Shown here: one piece after another, positions 34,603 to 43,316 of the stretch | Layout of the letters: every line of letters begins with the position of its first letter | How positions within the stretch are numbered: the first letter of the stretch is position 1 | Assembly: GCA_965217935.1 (NCBI GenBank) | Contig: OZ244581.1 | Coordinates: 4,588,001 to 4,652,000 of the forward strand | Source: JBBROS01 sp965217935 | GTDB taxonomy: Bacteria; Pseudomonadota; Alphaproteobacteria; Acetobacterales; Acetobacteraceae | Direction of reading: 5' to 3' | DNA length: 64,000 bases | Made by a program: the position numbers and the translations under genes | The notes under the pieces: model-generated | What the model saw: only the letters and a program-made list of their open reading frames with translations | Told to the model about the DNA's origin: nothing | The model's database searches: none

Positions 34603-35216
34603 GGCATCTCCGCGAGGTTCGTCGTCTCTGCGAGGCGGGCCACGTAGCGGGCCAGCATGTCGATCTCGATGTGGACGGCCTGGCCGGGCTTGCTTTGTCC
34701 AAGGGTGGTGGCCTGCCAGGTATGCGGGATGATGTTGACCCCGAACCGGGCGCCCGCGACCTCGTTCACGGTGAGCGAGACGCCATCGAGCGCCACGCTT
34801 CCCTTGGCGGCGATGAAGCGGGCCAACTCAAGGGGGGCCTTGACTTGCAGGCGCCAGGAGGCGTTCTCGGAGCGTACGTCGAGGATCGTGCCGAGACCAT
34901 CCACGTGGCCCGAGACGAGATGGCCACCGAGCTCATCGCCGAGTTGCAACGATCGTTCCAAGTTTATCTTCGACCCTTCGGACCAGTGTCCGAGCCGGGT
35001 CTTGGACAACGTTTCCGCCGACGCATCCACCGCGAACCAGTCTGCCCCGCGCTCGACCGCCGTAAGGCAGCAACCGGCGCAGGCGATGCTGGCGCCGATG
35101 GCGATGGCGCCAGTATCGGGCCAGGGCGACGCGATTTCGATCCGCATGTCCCTGCCATTCCCCAACGGCACGAGGCACCGCACGACGCCGACCCCCGTTA
35201 TGATGCCGGTGAACAC
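34599..35216 (-). CDS. ribE: Riboflavin synthase alpha chain RibE
   Basis: 205 residues with the two tandem lumazine-binding barrels of the enzyme that dismutates dimethylribityllumazine to riboflavin. MFTGIITGVGVV is the classic start, repeat 1 contains SIACAGCCLTAV and repeat 2 SVALDGVSLTVNEV, with GGHLVSGHVDG between. First gene of the riboflavin group. I looked for an FMN riboswitch in 35217-35370 and saw none. ATG 35216. Confidence 0.95.
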   Translation of the reverse strand: MFTGIITGVGVVRCLVPLGNGRDMRIEIASPWPDTGAIAIGASIACAGCCLTAVERGADWFAVDASAETLSKTRLGHWSEGSKINLERSLQLGDELGGHLVSGHVDGLGTILDVRSENASWRLQVKAPLELARFIAAKGSVALDGVSLTVNEVAGARFGVNIIPHTWQATTLGQSKPGQAVHIEIDMLARYVARLAETTNLAEMP

Positions 35217-35378
35217 TGACTCAAAGCCTCCGCGCGCATAAATGAGGATTTAGTCGAGCCGGAGGTGAGTGGCTAGTGTTGGATGTGATGCAAAGAGGTT
35301 CGACGCTGCCGCTTTGCCAGAGCAAGATGCGCGGATCAGCTTGCCATGCAACCGAACCCGATGCGTCCGGATACGACA

Positions 35379-35406
35379 AAGCCGGCCGTTACGCGACGGC
35401 CGGCTT
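35379..35406 (-). terminator. Hairpin terminator after yciE-like gene
   Basis: An 11-bp perfect stem AAGCCGGCCGT / ACGGCCGGCTT with a 6-base loop, 23 bases beyond the stop of the minus-strand YciE-type gene. On that strand the stem ends in GGCTTTGT, a short T-rich tail. Confidence 0.7.
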
Positions 35407-35428
35407 GCTCGCTGAGGATGCGGGCAGG

Positions 35429-35932
35429 CTATGCCGCCATCTTGTTGACCCGGCTCTCCGCCAAGTCCGTCAAGGCACGGTCCGCCGCCTTTTCCTCCTC
35501 CAGCGTTTCGGCCAGCACGGAGGCGCAGTCGTTCCGCCCGAGTTGCTTGGCATAGGCGATCAATGAGCCGTAGCGGGTCATCTCGTAATGCTCGATCGCC
35601 TGCGCGGCCGAGACCATTGCCGCATCGCAAACCTCGGCGTCGGAGCAATCGGAGATGATCTCCTTGGTTTCAGAGATGATCCCGTCCATCGCGGCGCAGG
35701 TGACGCCTTTGATCGGCTGGCCATGCATCTCGAACACCCGCTCCAGCCGTTTCACTTGGCCCTGCGTCTCGACCAGATGCTTCTGGAAGGCGTTCTTGAG
35801 CTCGGGATTGGACGCCTTCTCGATCATCGTCGGCAGGTTCTTGGTAATCTGCTGCTCGGCGTAATAGATGTCCTGCAAGGTGTGAACGAACAGGTCATCA
35901 AGGCTTTTGATCGGCTTTGAGAACAGGCCCAT
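35429..35932 (-). CDS. YciE/YciF (DUF892) ferritin-like protein
   Basis: 167-residue four-helix bundle of the YciE/YciF family, linked to stress response. N-terminal SLDDLFVHTLQDIYYAEQQI with the first helix's metal-ligand Glu, a central ETQGQVKRLERVFEMHG, and the C-terminal QAIEHYEMTRYGSLIAYAK helix. A strong ribosome site (AAGAGGAG about 7 bases upstream) sets ATG 35932. Single-gene unit with its own hairpin terminator. Confidence 0.93.
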   Translation of the reverse strand: MGLFSKPIKSLDDLFVHTLQDIYYAEQQITKNLPTMIEKASNPELKNAFQKHLVETQGQVKRLERVFEMHGQPIKGVTCAAMDGIISETKEIISDCSDAEVCDAAMVSAAQAIEHYEMTRYGSLIAYAKQLGRNDCASVLAETLEEEKAADRALTDLAESRVNKMAA

Positions 35933-36150
35933 AATTGAACTCCTCTTGGCTTTCCTGCTCGGTTAACGACGGACGCGCCGCCCGGTTCTGTTCACCGCGA
36001 CAGAATGCTGAGCGGCCGAGGGACATAAGGGCCGCCGCCCGACTGCGGCTTGGCGGGCATGAATGTTGCAGGGCCGTTCAAGCAACCGTTATCCGGCTGC
36101 ATGTGCCACCTGCTGATGCCGCGAAACGGCATCTGGACCTGGATATATCG

Positions 36151-37020
36151 ATGCCGCTGTCCTCGCTCCTGTCCCGCCTTCTGGCCTTTGGCGCCCTCGT
36201 CTGCCCTGTCGCCGCCCACGCCGACCTGTTCGAGTTCCAGGACAACAGCGTCGGCTACCGCTACGGCCCGATCTTCCAGGAACCGGGCGTGCGCGACCGC
36301 GCCAGCCCCAACGGCAAAAACATCAGCAAGAACATCGTCAACCTGAGCCACGTCGACCGCTGGACATACGGCAGCAACTTCCTCAACCTCGATTACCTGA
36401 AAAGCAGCAACGCCGACCCGGCGAATAAGTCCGGCGACGGCGCCCAGGAGCTGTATTTCATCTACCGCGGCCAACTCAGCCCCAACAAGATGTTCAAGCT
36501 GAACGCCTTCCCGGCCGGCTCCATCCGCGACGTCACTTTCGAGGCCGGGTTCGACCACAGCACCAAGAACACGAACTTCGGGGCTTACAAATGGCTGGCC
36601 GTCGCCGGGCCCAACATCCAGTTCAAGGTGCCCGGCTTCCTCAACGTCGGCCTGCACTACGCGCAGGAATGGAACCACAACGGCGTTGTCGGCCGATACC
36701 AGACCTTCAATCCAACGTTTGAGTTGGAAGCCGTCTACCTGTTCCCGCTCGCGTTCACCGGCCTGCCGCTCCGCATCGAAGGCTTCACCAACCTTGTCAC
36801 CCCCAAGGGCAAGGACCTGTTCAACCGCGAGACCAAGGTCGAGATTCTCTCGCAGACCCGCCTCACCCTCGATCTCGGCAAGGTCGCGTTCAACAAAGCC
36901 GCCTTCCTCGATCTCAGCGTCGGCTTCCAGTACTGGTTCAACAAGTTCGGCAACGACCACACCAAGGTTCCGGGTTCGATCGAGACCGCGCCCTTCATTG
37001 CGACCCGGGTGCATTTCTGA
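36151..37020 (+). CDS. Tsx-like nucleoside-specific outer membrane porin
   Basis: 289 residues. Sec signal peptide (PLSSLLSRLLAFGALVCPVAAHA), then a mature beta-barrel starting DLFEFQDNSVGYRYGPIFQEP and ending in an aromatic residue (TRVHF), as expected for BAM substrates. Alternating amphipathic strands run throughout. The similarity is to Tsx-type nucleoside channels. It precedes an NCS2 purine permease and uricase, so it likely admits nucleosides or urate. ATG 36151 is chosen because the signal peptide begins there; the ribosome site is weak. Confidence 0.85.
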   Translation: MPLSSLLSRLLAFGALVCPVAAHADLFEFQDNSVGYRYGPIFQEPGVRDRASPNGKNISKNIVNLSHVDRWTYGSNFLNLDYLKSSNADPANKSGDGAQELYFIYRGQLSPNKMFKLNAFPAGSIRDVTFEAGFDHSTKNTNFGAYKWLAVAGPNIQFKVPGFLNVGLHYAQEWNHNGVVGRYQTFNPTFELEAVYLFPLAFTGLPLRIEGFTNLVTPKGKDLFNRETKVEILSQTRLTLDLGKVAFNKAAFLDLSVGFQYWFNKFGNDHTKVPGSIETAPFIATRVHF

Positions 37021-37051
37021 GCGCCGCCGGCGGGCGCTCCGATGCCGGAAG

Positions 37052-37216
37052 TTACCGCGTCAACACCGGCGTCACAGCCCTCTTCGCCGGCTGCGGCCCG
37101 GCCCCCATCGGATCGAGGTTGGGCTTGGCGTCAGGCGTCGGAGCCTCGTGGCTGCATGCCCCTAGCGCAAGACCTGCCATCATGGTTGCGAAAGCGGCAA
37201 AAAGACGGAGCGACAT
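37052..37216 (-). CDS. Small lipoprotein (54 residues)
   Basis: A 55-codon frame from ATG 37216 to TAA 37052-37054. It starts MSLRLFAAFATMMAGLALG followed by ACS: a positively charged N-region, hydrophobic core and lipobox (LGAC) with lipidation expected at Cys21. The mature peptide is short, Pro-rich and ends ...VTPVLTR. It lies antisense between the Tsx-like and NCS2 genes. The ribosome site is weak. A clean lipoprotein signal in so short a frame is unlikely by chance. Function unknown. Confidence 0.65.
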   Translation of the reverse strand: MSLRLFAAFATMMAGLALGACSHEAPTPDAKPNLDPMGAGPQPAKRAVTPVLTR

Positions 37217-37431
37217 GAACAAAACCCAATCAATTCTGACATGCGGACAAGACGTTCGGCGAAAACCGCGGCAATCACGCAGCGACAGGCGCTATTCTGC
37301 CGCCATCTCGCCCGGGCCGTCCAGTGCGATGCCGCATCGCCCGGCTGAACCCGGTTATTGGCACAGATCATGCTTGGCCATGCAGGATTTACGGCCCGCT
37401 TTTCGTTGGGTTTCAGACCAAGGACCGTCTC

Positions 37432-38781
37432 ATGCAGGTGACCAACGCAGCGCAGAAACCCGCATCCAACCCCATCCGCTTGCTGCTGCTCGCCCTCCAG
37501 CACGTGCTGGTCATGTATGCCGGCGCCGTCGCCGTCCCGCTCATCCTTGGCAGCGCACTCAAACTTCCGCGCGATCAGGTAGCGCTCCTGATCAACGCAG
37601 ACCTGTTCGCCTGCGGCATCGCCACCTTTATCCAAGCCTACGGCATCGGCCCGGCCGGCATCCGCCTGCCGGTGATGATGGGCGTCACCTTCGCCTCCCT
37701 CTCGCCGATGCTGGCGATGGCCGCCCAGCCGGACCTCGGCATCCGCGCCATCTTCGGCTCCGTCATCGTCGCCGGCATCTTCGGCATCATCATCGCCCCC
37801 TTCATCAGCCGCCTGCTGCGCTTCTTCCCCTCCGTCGTCACCGGCTCCATCATCACCGTCATCGGCATCACGCTCATGCGCGTTGGCATCAATTGGATCG
37901 GCGGCGGACGTCCGACGGCGCCTGACTTCGGCGCGCCGGGCTATATCGGCGTCGCCGCCCTCGTCCTCGCCGTCATCCTGCTGCTGCTGCGGTTCGGGAC
38001 CGGCTTCGTGCGCAACACCGCAGTGCTGATCGGCATCGTGGTCGGCTACCTGCTCACCCTCGCCCTGGGCTGGGGCCAGTTCGACGGCCTGGAGCGGCAG
38101 CCCTGGGTCGCGGTGATCTACCCGTTCCAGTTCGGCCTGCCCGCATTCAACTTCGGCGCCGCAGCCTCGATGTGCCTGGTCATGATCGTGGTGATGATCG
38201 AGAGCACCGGCATGTTCCTGGCGCTCGGGGTGATGGTCGGCAAGCCGGTCACGCCGCAGGATCTGTCCCGCGGCCTGCGCGCCGACGGGCTCGGGACGCT
38301 GATCGGCGGCATCTTCAACACGTTCCCCTACACCTCGTTCTCGCAGAACGTCGGGCTGGTCGGCGTCACAGGCGTGACCAACCCCATGGTCTGCGTCGCC
38401 GGCGGCGCGATCATGCTGCTGCTCGGCCTGCTGCCCAAGATCGCCTTCATTGCCGCGTCGATCCCGCAATGCGTGCTGGGCGGCGCCGGGCTGGTGATGT
38501 TCGGCATGGTGGCGGCGACCGGCATCCGCATCCTCGCCACCGTCGATTACGAGCGCAACCGCGGCAACGTCTTCGTCGTCGCCATCTCGATCGGCTTCGG
38601 CATGATCCCGCTTGTGGCCCCCGGCCTGTTCAAGGCGGCGCCCGAGATCCTCCGCACCCCGCTCGACAGCGGCATCCTGCTGGCCGCCGTCGCCTCGGTC
38701 GTCCTGAACGCGTTCTTCAACCCGCACCAGCTCCGCGCCCCGGCCGGGGAACTGCCGACCGTCGTCGCCGACCACGCCTGA
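37432..38781 (+). CDS. NCS2 family purine/urate permease
   Basis: 449-residue inner-membrane nucleobase:cation symporter-2. Signature segments are ALQHVLVMYAGAVAVPLILG in helix 1, and the substrate-filter region MIESTGMFLALGVMVGKPVTPQDLSRGLRADGLGTLIGG followed by NTFPYTSFSQNVGLVGVTGV. The last two segments match the urate/xanthine branch (UacT, UapA-like). ATG 37432 has AAGGA 7 bases upstream; a longer frame from 37324 lacks support. Twelve bases before uricase, so urate is the probable cargo. Confidence 0.92.
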   Translation: MQVTNAAQKPASNPIRLLLLALQHVLVMYAGAVAVPLILGSALKLPRDQVALLINADLFACGIATFIQAYGIGPAGIRLPVMMGVTFASLSPMLAMAAQPDLGIRAIFGSVIVAGIFGIIIAPFISRLLRFFPSVVTGSIITVIGITLMRVGINWIGGGRPTAPDFGAPGYIGVAALVLAVILLLLRFGTGFVRNTAVLIGIVVGYLLTLALGWGQFDGLERQPWVAVIYPFQFGLPAFNFGAAASMCLVMIVVMIESTGMFLALGVMVGKPVTPQDLSRGLRADGLGTLIGGIFNTFPYTSFSQNVGLVGVTGVTNPMVCVAGGAIMLLLGLLPKIAFIAASIPQCVLGGAGLVMFGMVAATGIRILATVDYERNRGNVFVVAISIGFGMIPLVAPGLFKAAPEILRTPLDSGILLAAVASVVLNAFFNPHQLRAPAGELPTVVADHA

Positions 38782-38792
38782 AGGAGAGAGCC

Positions 38793-39632
38793 ATGCCCCT
38801 GATCGCCAACAGCTACGGCAAAGGCCGCGTCCGTGTCTTACGGGTCCATCGCGGGGCCGAGCGCCACGAGGTGCGCGAACTCTCGGTTAGCACGAGCCTG
38901 GACGGCGATTTCGGCCGGGCGTTCACAGACGGCGACAACCGCCAGGTGATTGCCACCGACACGATCAAGAACATCACCAACATCGTCGCCCGGGAGAACC
39001 TTGCCGCCTCGGCCGAGCAGTATGGCGGGCTTCTGGCCGCGCGGTTCCTCGAACGCTACCCGCAGGTCGGGCGCGCCACCGTCACCATGCACGAGACCCG
39101 CTGGAGCCGGACCGAGATCGACGGCAAGCCTCACCCGCACAGCTTCGTGCTGGACGCGAACGGAAAGCCTTTCGCCGAAGTCAGCAGCACGCGCGAGCAT
39201 ATCGACGTGACTTCCGGCATCAGCGGCTACACCTTCATGAAAACCACCGAATCCGGCTGGGTGGGCTATGTCATGGACGACTACACCACCCTGCCGCCCA
39301 CAACCGACCGCATCGCCGCGACCGCCATGGATGCGCGCTGGACCTGGCGATCCGAGCCTGCCGATTACGAGCGCGCCAATGCCCGCGTGCTGGAGGCCAT
39401 GCTGCCCGTGTTCGCCGCCACCTACAGCAAGGGCGTCCAGGACAGCCTCTACCGCATGGGCGAGGCGGCGCTCGCCGCTATCCCGGACCTCGCGACCATC
39501 ACGATGGCTTGCCCGAACAAGCACTACCTGCCGATCAATCTTGCCCCGTTCGGCATGTCGGGCGACAACATGGTGTTCACGCCGACCGACGAGCCGCATG
39601 GGCAGATCGAGTGCACCATCGGGCGTGGTTAG
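38793..39632 (+). CDS. Urate oxidase (uricase)
   Basis: 279-residue cofactor-free uricase oxidising urate to 5-hydroxyisourate. The catalytic Lys10 (YGKGRVRV), Thr55-Asp56 (IATDTIKN), and a late MACPNKHYLPINLAPFG segment with the conserved Asn/His are in place. ATG 38793 follows AAGGAGAG. It forms an operon with the urate permease. Downstream HIU hydrolase, OHCU decarboxylase and allantoinase are not in the window. Its stop overlaps the convergent TPP-enzyme stop by 4 bases. Confidence 0.94.
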   Translation: MPLIANSYGKGRVRVLRVHRGAERHEVRELSVSTSLDGDFGRAFTDGDNRQVIATDTIKNITNIVARENLAASAEQYGGLLAARFLERYPQVGRATVTMHETRWSRTEIDGKPHPHSFVLDANGKPFAEVSSTREHIDVTSGISGYTFMKTTESGWVGYVMDDYTTLPPTTDRIAATAMDARWTWRSEPADYERANARVLEAMLPVFAATYSKGVQDSLYRMGEAALAAIPDLATITMACPNKHYLPINLAPFGMSGDNMVFTPTDEPHGQIECTIGRG

Positions 39633-41305
39633 CGCGCGGCTGCCGCCCGCAGGTCGGCGATCGTCGCCCGTGACGTGATCTGTTCGGGATCGGTCCGCAG
39701 TTCGATCAGCGCCGGCTTGCCGCTTGCCGCGGCCCGCTGAAAGGCCGGGCGGAACGCGCCGGTGGTTTCAACCAGCTCGCCGTGGCCGCCGAACGCCTCG
39801 ATCCACTTGACGAAATCCGGGTTGGTCAGCCGCGTGCCCGAAACCCGGCCCGGATAGGTCCGTTCCTGATACATCCGAATCGTCCCGTACATGCCGTTGT
39901 TGAATACGAGGAGGATGGGGCTCACGCCTTCCTGGAAGGCGGTGGCGATCTCCTGGCCGGTCATCAACATGCCTCCGTCGCCGACGAAGACGATCACTTG
40001 CCGGCCCGGATAGGCGACCGCTGCCCCGACGCCGGCCGGCACGCCGTAACCCATCGCCCCGTTGGTCGGACCGATAAAGCGCTGCTCCTCACCGAAATTG
40101 ATGAAGCGGGATGGCCAGGTCGCGAAGTTGCCCGCGTCGGAGGTGAAAACGGCGTCCGGGGCAGCCAGGTCCTCCAGGTCGCGCATCGCCTGGGCCAAGT
40201 TCAGCGGTCCCTTATACTCCGGCGCCGTGCGGCCTGCCTGGCGAAGCGACCGGAGATCGGCCGCCCATCCGCGCCAAGCCTGGCCGGCCGCGGGAGGCAA
40301 GGCAGCCGCCGCCTGCGCGAAGGCGTTGAGGTCAGCGGTGATCCCCAGCACGGGACGGAACACCCGCCCGATCTCGGACTGGTCGGGATGGACCTGGATG
40401 ATCGGCACGCCGCCGGCCGGTTCGAACAAGGCATAGCCCTGGCTCGTCGCCTCGCCCAGGCGCGAACCGATGGCGAGCACCAAGTCGGCCTGTTTCGCCT
40501 TGGCGACCAGCGCCGGGTCGGACCCGACGCCGAGGTCGCCGACGAAGTTCTCTAGGCGGCCGTCGAACAGCGCCTGACGCCGGAAGCCGACCGCGGCCGG
40601 CAAGCCCTGGCGGACGATGAAATCGCGGATCGCGCCCCGGCCAGCCGGGCTCCACCCGCTGCCCCCGAGCACGACGAGCGGCCGTCGGCTTTCGGCCAGC
40701 AGGCCGGCCAAGCGGCGCATGGCGGCAGGGTCCGGATAGGCCGGGGCCGTCGTGATGCGGTTGATGTCCCGCACCGCGACCTGGCGCTTCTGCATCTCCT
40801 CCGAGAGCGCGATGACGACCGGACCCGGCCGCCCGGCAGTGGCGATGTCGACGGCCCTGGCGACGAGTTCGGGGATACGGCGGGCGTCGTCGATCTGCGT
40901 GACCCACTTGGCGAGCGGGCCGAACATCCGGCGGTAATCGACTTCCTGGAAGCTGTCGCGATCCGTCTCGCCGAATGGGATCTGTCCTACGAACAGCAGC
41001 AAAGGGGTGCTGTCCTGCATCGCCACGTGAACGCCAATGGCGCCGTGACACGCGCCCGGGCCTCTCGTGACCATCGCGGCGGCAGGACGTCCCGTCAGCT
41101 TGGCATAGGCTTCGGCCATGTTCACCGCCCCGGCCTCGAACCGGCAGGTCACCAGGCGGACCCGCTCGCGCACCGCGTAGAGGCCGTCGAGCACGTCGAG
41201 ATAGCTCTCGCCGGGGACGGCGAACACGCGGTCGATCCCTTGCGACAACAGGGCGTCGGCGAGCACGCGCCCGCCGGGCCGCATCATGGGCGCATCATCG
41301 GTCAT
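39629..41305 (-). CDS. Thiamine-diphosphate-dependent enzyme, acetolactate synthase-like
   Basis: 558 residues with the three domains of the IlvB/POX family. The catalytic Glu of the Pyr domain is present (VTCRFEAGAVNMAEAYA), as are VTRGPGACHGAIGVH and the TPP-binding GDGGMLMTGQEIATAFQ...NNGMYG. ATG 41305 has GGGAGGAG 7 bases upstream. It sits beside uricase, where glyoxylate carboligase would fit, but that enzyme lacks the conserved Glu, which is kept here. No regulatory IlvN gene is adjacent. The exact reaction is unknown; a decarboxylase or carboligase of 2-oxo acids is expected. Confidence 0.88.
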   Translation of the reverse strand: MTDDAPMMRPGGRVLADALLSQGIDRVFAVPGESYLDVLDGLYAVRERVRLVTCRFEAGAVNMAEAYAKLTGRPAAAMVTRGPGACHGAIGVHVAMQDSTPLLLFVGQIPFGETDRDSFQEVDYRRMFGPLAKWVTQIDDARRIPELVARAVDIATAGRPGPVVIALSEEMQKRQVAVRDINRITTAPAYPDPAAMRRLAGLLAESRRPLVVLGGSGWSPAGRGAIRDFIVRQGLPAAVGFRRQALFDGRLENFVGDLGVGSDPALVAKAKQADLVLAIGSRLGEATSQGYALFEPAGGVPIIQVHPDQSEIGRVFRPVLGITADLNAFAQAAAALPPAAGQAWRGWAADLRSLRQAGRTAPEYKGPLNLAQAMRDLEDLAAPDAVFTSDAGNFATWPSRFINFGEEQRFIGPTNGAMGYGVPAGVGAAVAYPGRQVIVFVGDGGMLMTGQEIATAFQEGVSPILLVFNNGMYGTIRMYQERTYPGRVSGTRLTNPDFVKWIEAFGGHGELVETTGAFRPAFQRAAASGKPALIELRTDPEQITSRATIADLRAAAAR

Positions 41306-41363
41306 GGCTTGCTCCTCCCGCATTCGACTGCAATCGCCCTGACTGGCAAAGGCAGGGCGTCAA

Positions 41364-41428
41364 TTGCCAGTCCAGATCAGTGCTATACCCTTGTCGTCCT
41401 GACACGTTCAGGACGACAAGGGTATAGC
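41364..41428. repeat. Palindromic repeat family B, copy 2
   Basis: Perfect 21-bp stem (41382-41402 with 41408-41428), CACGT loop, preceded by TTGCCAGTCCAGATC, a flank also present before the copy at 51596. A second inverted pair, GACTGGCAA / TTGCCAGTC (41341-41349, 41364-41372), lies just outside. The site lies between divergent gene starts, so it is not a terminator here. Confidence 0.8.
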
Positions 41429-41489
41429 GTCACGATAGGCGGTTCGGCGATTGACGGGAACCGTGCCGCCGGGCACCGTCTGGCGTGTC

Positions 41490-41744
41490 ATGCGGGCTAT
41501 CTTCGTCCAGATCAAATGCCAGATGGGCCAGGCCTACCACGTCGCGCAAACCGCGGTGGACACGGTCGAGCAGTTGTCGGAGATCTACTCCACATCGGGC
41601 CAGTATGATTTGATCGGCAAGTTCTACCTTGACCCTGATCAGGATACCGGGCTGTTCGTGACCGAGCGCCTGCAAACGATCCCCGGCGTGGCCGACACCT
41701 ACACGCTCATCACGTTCAACGCGTTCGCAGCGGGCAGGACGTAG
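41490..41744 (+). CDS. Stand-alone Lrp/AsnC ligand-binding (RAM) domain protein
   Basis: 84 residues containing only the effector-binding/oligomerisation domain of Lrp/AsnC regulators, with no DNA-binding domain. The pattern RAIFVQIKCQMGQAYHVAQ, EIYSTSGQYDLIGKFYLD and the final ...ADTYTLITFNAF are characteristic. Such single-domain proteins form amino-acid-binding oligomers that may modulate full-length Lrp proteins. ATG 41490 marks the conserved start; a longer frame upstream is not supported. Confidence 0.85.
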   Translation: MRAIFVQIKCQMGQAYHVAQTAVDTVEQLSEIYSTSGQYDLIGKFYLDPDQDTGLFVTERLQTIPGVADTYTLITFNAFAAGRT

Positions 41745-41763
41745 CGCGCTCCGCCATCGGCGG

Positions 41764-43188
41764 TTATCGGCGGGACGAGTGGCCGGACACGGCGGTTCCT
41801 GCGTCCGCCGGCAGCGCGAGGCACGCGGCCGCCAACCCGGCCGTGATGATCGCGAGCGCGGCGAAGGCGCCGTGGAATGCCGGCAACGGGGCCGCCGGGC
41901 CGAGCGCCGCGCCGGCGACGCGCAGCAGCAGCGCGCCGATCGCCACGCCGAAGCCGTTGCTGAGCTGGAAGGCGACGCTGAACCAGGTGTTGGCCGGCCC
42001 CATCTGCGTTTGCGGCACGTCGGCGAAGGCGAGCGTGTTGAGCCCGGTGAACTGCGTCGAGCGCGACGCCCCGGCCAGCAGCAGAAGCGGCAGGATGAAC
42101 CACAGCGGAGTCGTGCCGCCGATCGCGGCGCAGCACGCCATGCAGGCGGCTTGCAGGCCCGCGTTGGCGCTCAGGACGGTGCGGAAGCCCCATCGCCGGA
42201 GGATGGCCGAGGTCAGCGGCTTGATCCCGAGATTACCCGCGAACAGGACCAGAACCAGCAGCCCGGCGTGGAACGGGTCCATCCCGAACCCGAGCTGGAA
42301 CAGCAGCGGCAACAGGAACGGCAAGGCGGCGATCATGGTCCGCGTGGCCGTGCCGGCCGTCATCACCAGCCTGAAGGTCGGGACCGCCCAGGGCGCCGGG
42401 TCGAGCAGCGGGTGGGGATGGCGGCGCAGGCGGCGGGCGAAGCCGGCGCCCGCGGCAGTCGAGGCCAACAGCAGCAACCCTGCGAGCGGCATCGACGGAT
42501 CGGGCTGGCCCAGCAGGTCGAGCGCACGGCTGAGGCAAAGCAAGGCGGCAGCGGCGAGCGCGAAGCCGAGGCCGTCGAACGTTCGCGGCTGGGCCGGGAT
42601 GCGCGGCGTCAAACGCAAGGCCAGCAGCGTCGCGGCCGCGCCGAGCGGCAGGTTGACGAAGAAGATGAGCCGCCAGCTCAGGTGTTCGGCGATGAAGCCG
42701 CCGAGCGGGGGACCGAGCAGCGGCGCGGAGAGGCCGGGCCAGGTCAGGGTGGCGATGGCGTTCATCAGGTCGGGCTTGGCCGTGGTTCGCAGCACGACGA
42801 GGCGGCCCACGGGCACCATCATGGCGCCGCCGATGCCTTGCAGCACCCGTGCCGCGACGAACTGCGGCAGACTTTGAGCAAGGCCGCAAAGGGCGGAGCT
42901 TATGGTGAACAGCACGATGGCGGCCGTGAACACCCTGCGCGCGCCGAACCGGTCGGCGGCCCAGCCGCCGGGGAGAATGAAGATCGCGACGGTCAGCAGG
43001 TAGGCGGAGATGCCGACGTGGAGGCTGACCGGGTCCGATTGCAGCGACAGGGCCATGCGCGGCAGTGCGGTGACGATGATGGTTCCATCCAGGAACTCCA
43101 TGAAGAACGCGCCCGCGACGAGCAACGCCAGCGGGTTGAGCGGCGGCAAGGTCATGGGCGGCGGGTCGAGGGCAGCGGGTTTCTCCAC
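41764..43188 (-). CDS. MFS drug exporter, DHA2 (EmrB/QacA) family
   Basis: 474 residues with 13-14 hydrophobic helices. Helix 1 carries FMEFLDGTIIVTALPRMA, the DHA2 motif, followed by motif A-like GGWAADRFGARRVF and motif C-type RLIFFVNLPLGAAA. Exports hydrophobic compounds using proton motive force; the substrate is unknown. GTG 43188 is the longest start; ATG 43155 is an alternative with a poor ribosome site. It lies downstream of and parallel to the GH16 gene, with a hairpin between. Confidence 0.9.
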   Translation of the reverse strand: MEKPAALDPPPMTLPPLNPLALLVAGAFFMEFLDGTIIVTALPRMALSLQSDPVSLHVGISAYLLTVAIFILPGGWAADRFGARRVFTAAIVLFTISSALCGLAQSLPQFVAARVLQGIGGAMMVPVGRLVVLRTTAKPDLMNAIATLTWPGLSAPLLGPPLGGFIAEHLSWRLIFFVNLPLGAAATLLALRLTPRIPAQPRTFDGLGFALAAAALLCLSRALDLLGQPDPSMPLAGLLLLASTAAGAGFARRLRRHPHPLLDPAPWAVPTFRLVMTAGTATRTMIAALPFLLPLLFQLGFGMDPFHAGLLVLVLFAGNLGIKPLTSAILRRWGFRTVLSANAGLQAACMACCAAIGGTTPLWFILPLLLLAGASRSTQFTGLNTLAFADVPQTQMGPANTWFSVAFQLSNGFGVAIGALLLRVAGAALGPAAPLPAFHGAFAALAIITAGLAAACLALPADAGTAVSGHSSRR

Positions 43189-43253
43189 GTCGCGTCTTTT
43201 CAGGACGCGATCATCGGCCCGGACTGACGCGGAAGCAAAGCGGCGCGAAGATC

Positions 43254-43302
43254 ACGGCTGGAGCGGCCAAAATCCTGCTCGAATCCTGGCCGCTCCAGCC
43301 GT
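43254..43302 (-). terminator. Perfect 16-bp inverted repeat downstream of GH16 gene
   Basis: ACGGCTGGAGCGGCCA / TGGCCGCTCCAGCCGT with a 17-base loop, 15 bases after the GH16 stop and before the MFS gene. Probably terminates the GH16 transcript. No T-run is seen. Confidence 0.6.
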
Positions 43303-43316
43303 CTGTGCGCCTGCGC

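Noticed and set aside
35217..35430. Possible FMN riboswitch upstream of ribE
   Set aside because: The conserved RFN elements were not found; the only stable hairpin is the terminator of the yciE-like gene.
39629..41305. Assignment of the TPP enzyme as glyoxylate carboligase because it lies beside uricase
   Set aside because: The conserved catalytic Glu of the Pyr domain is present, whereas glyoxylate carboligase lacks it.
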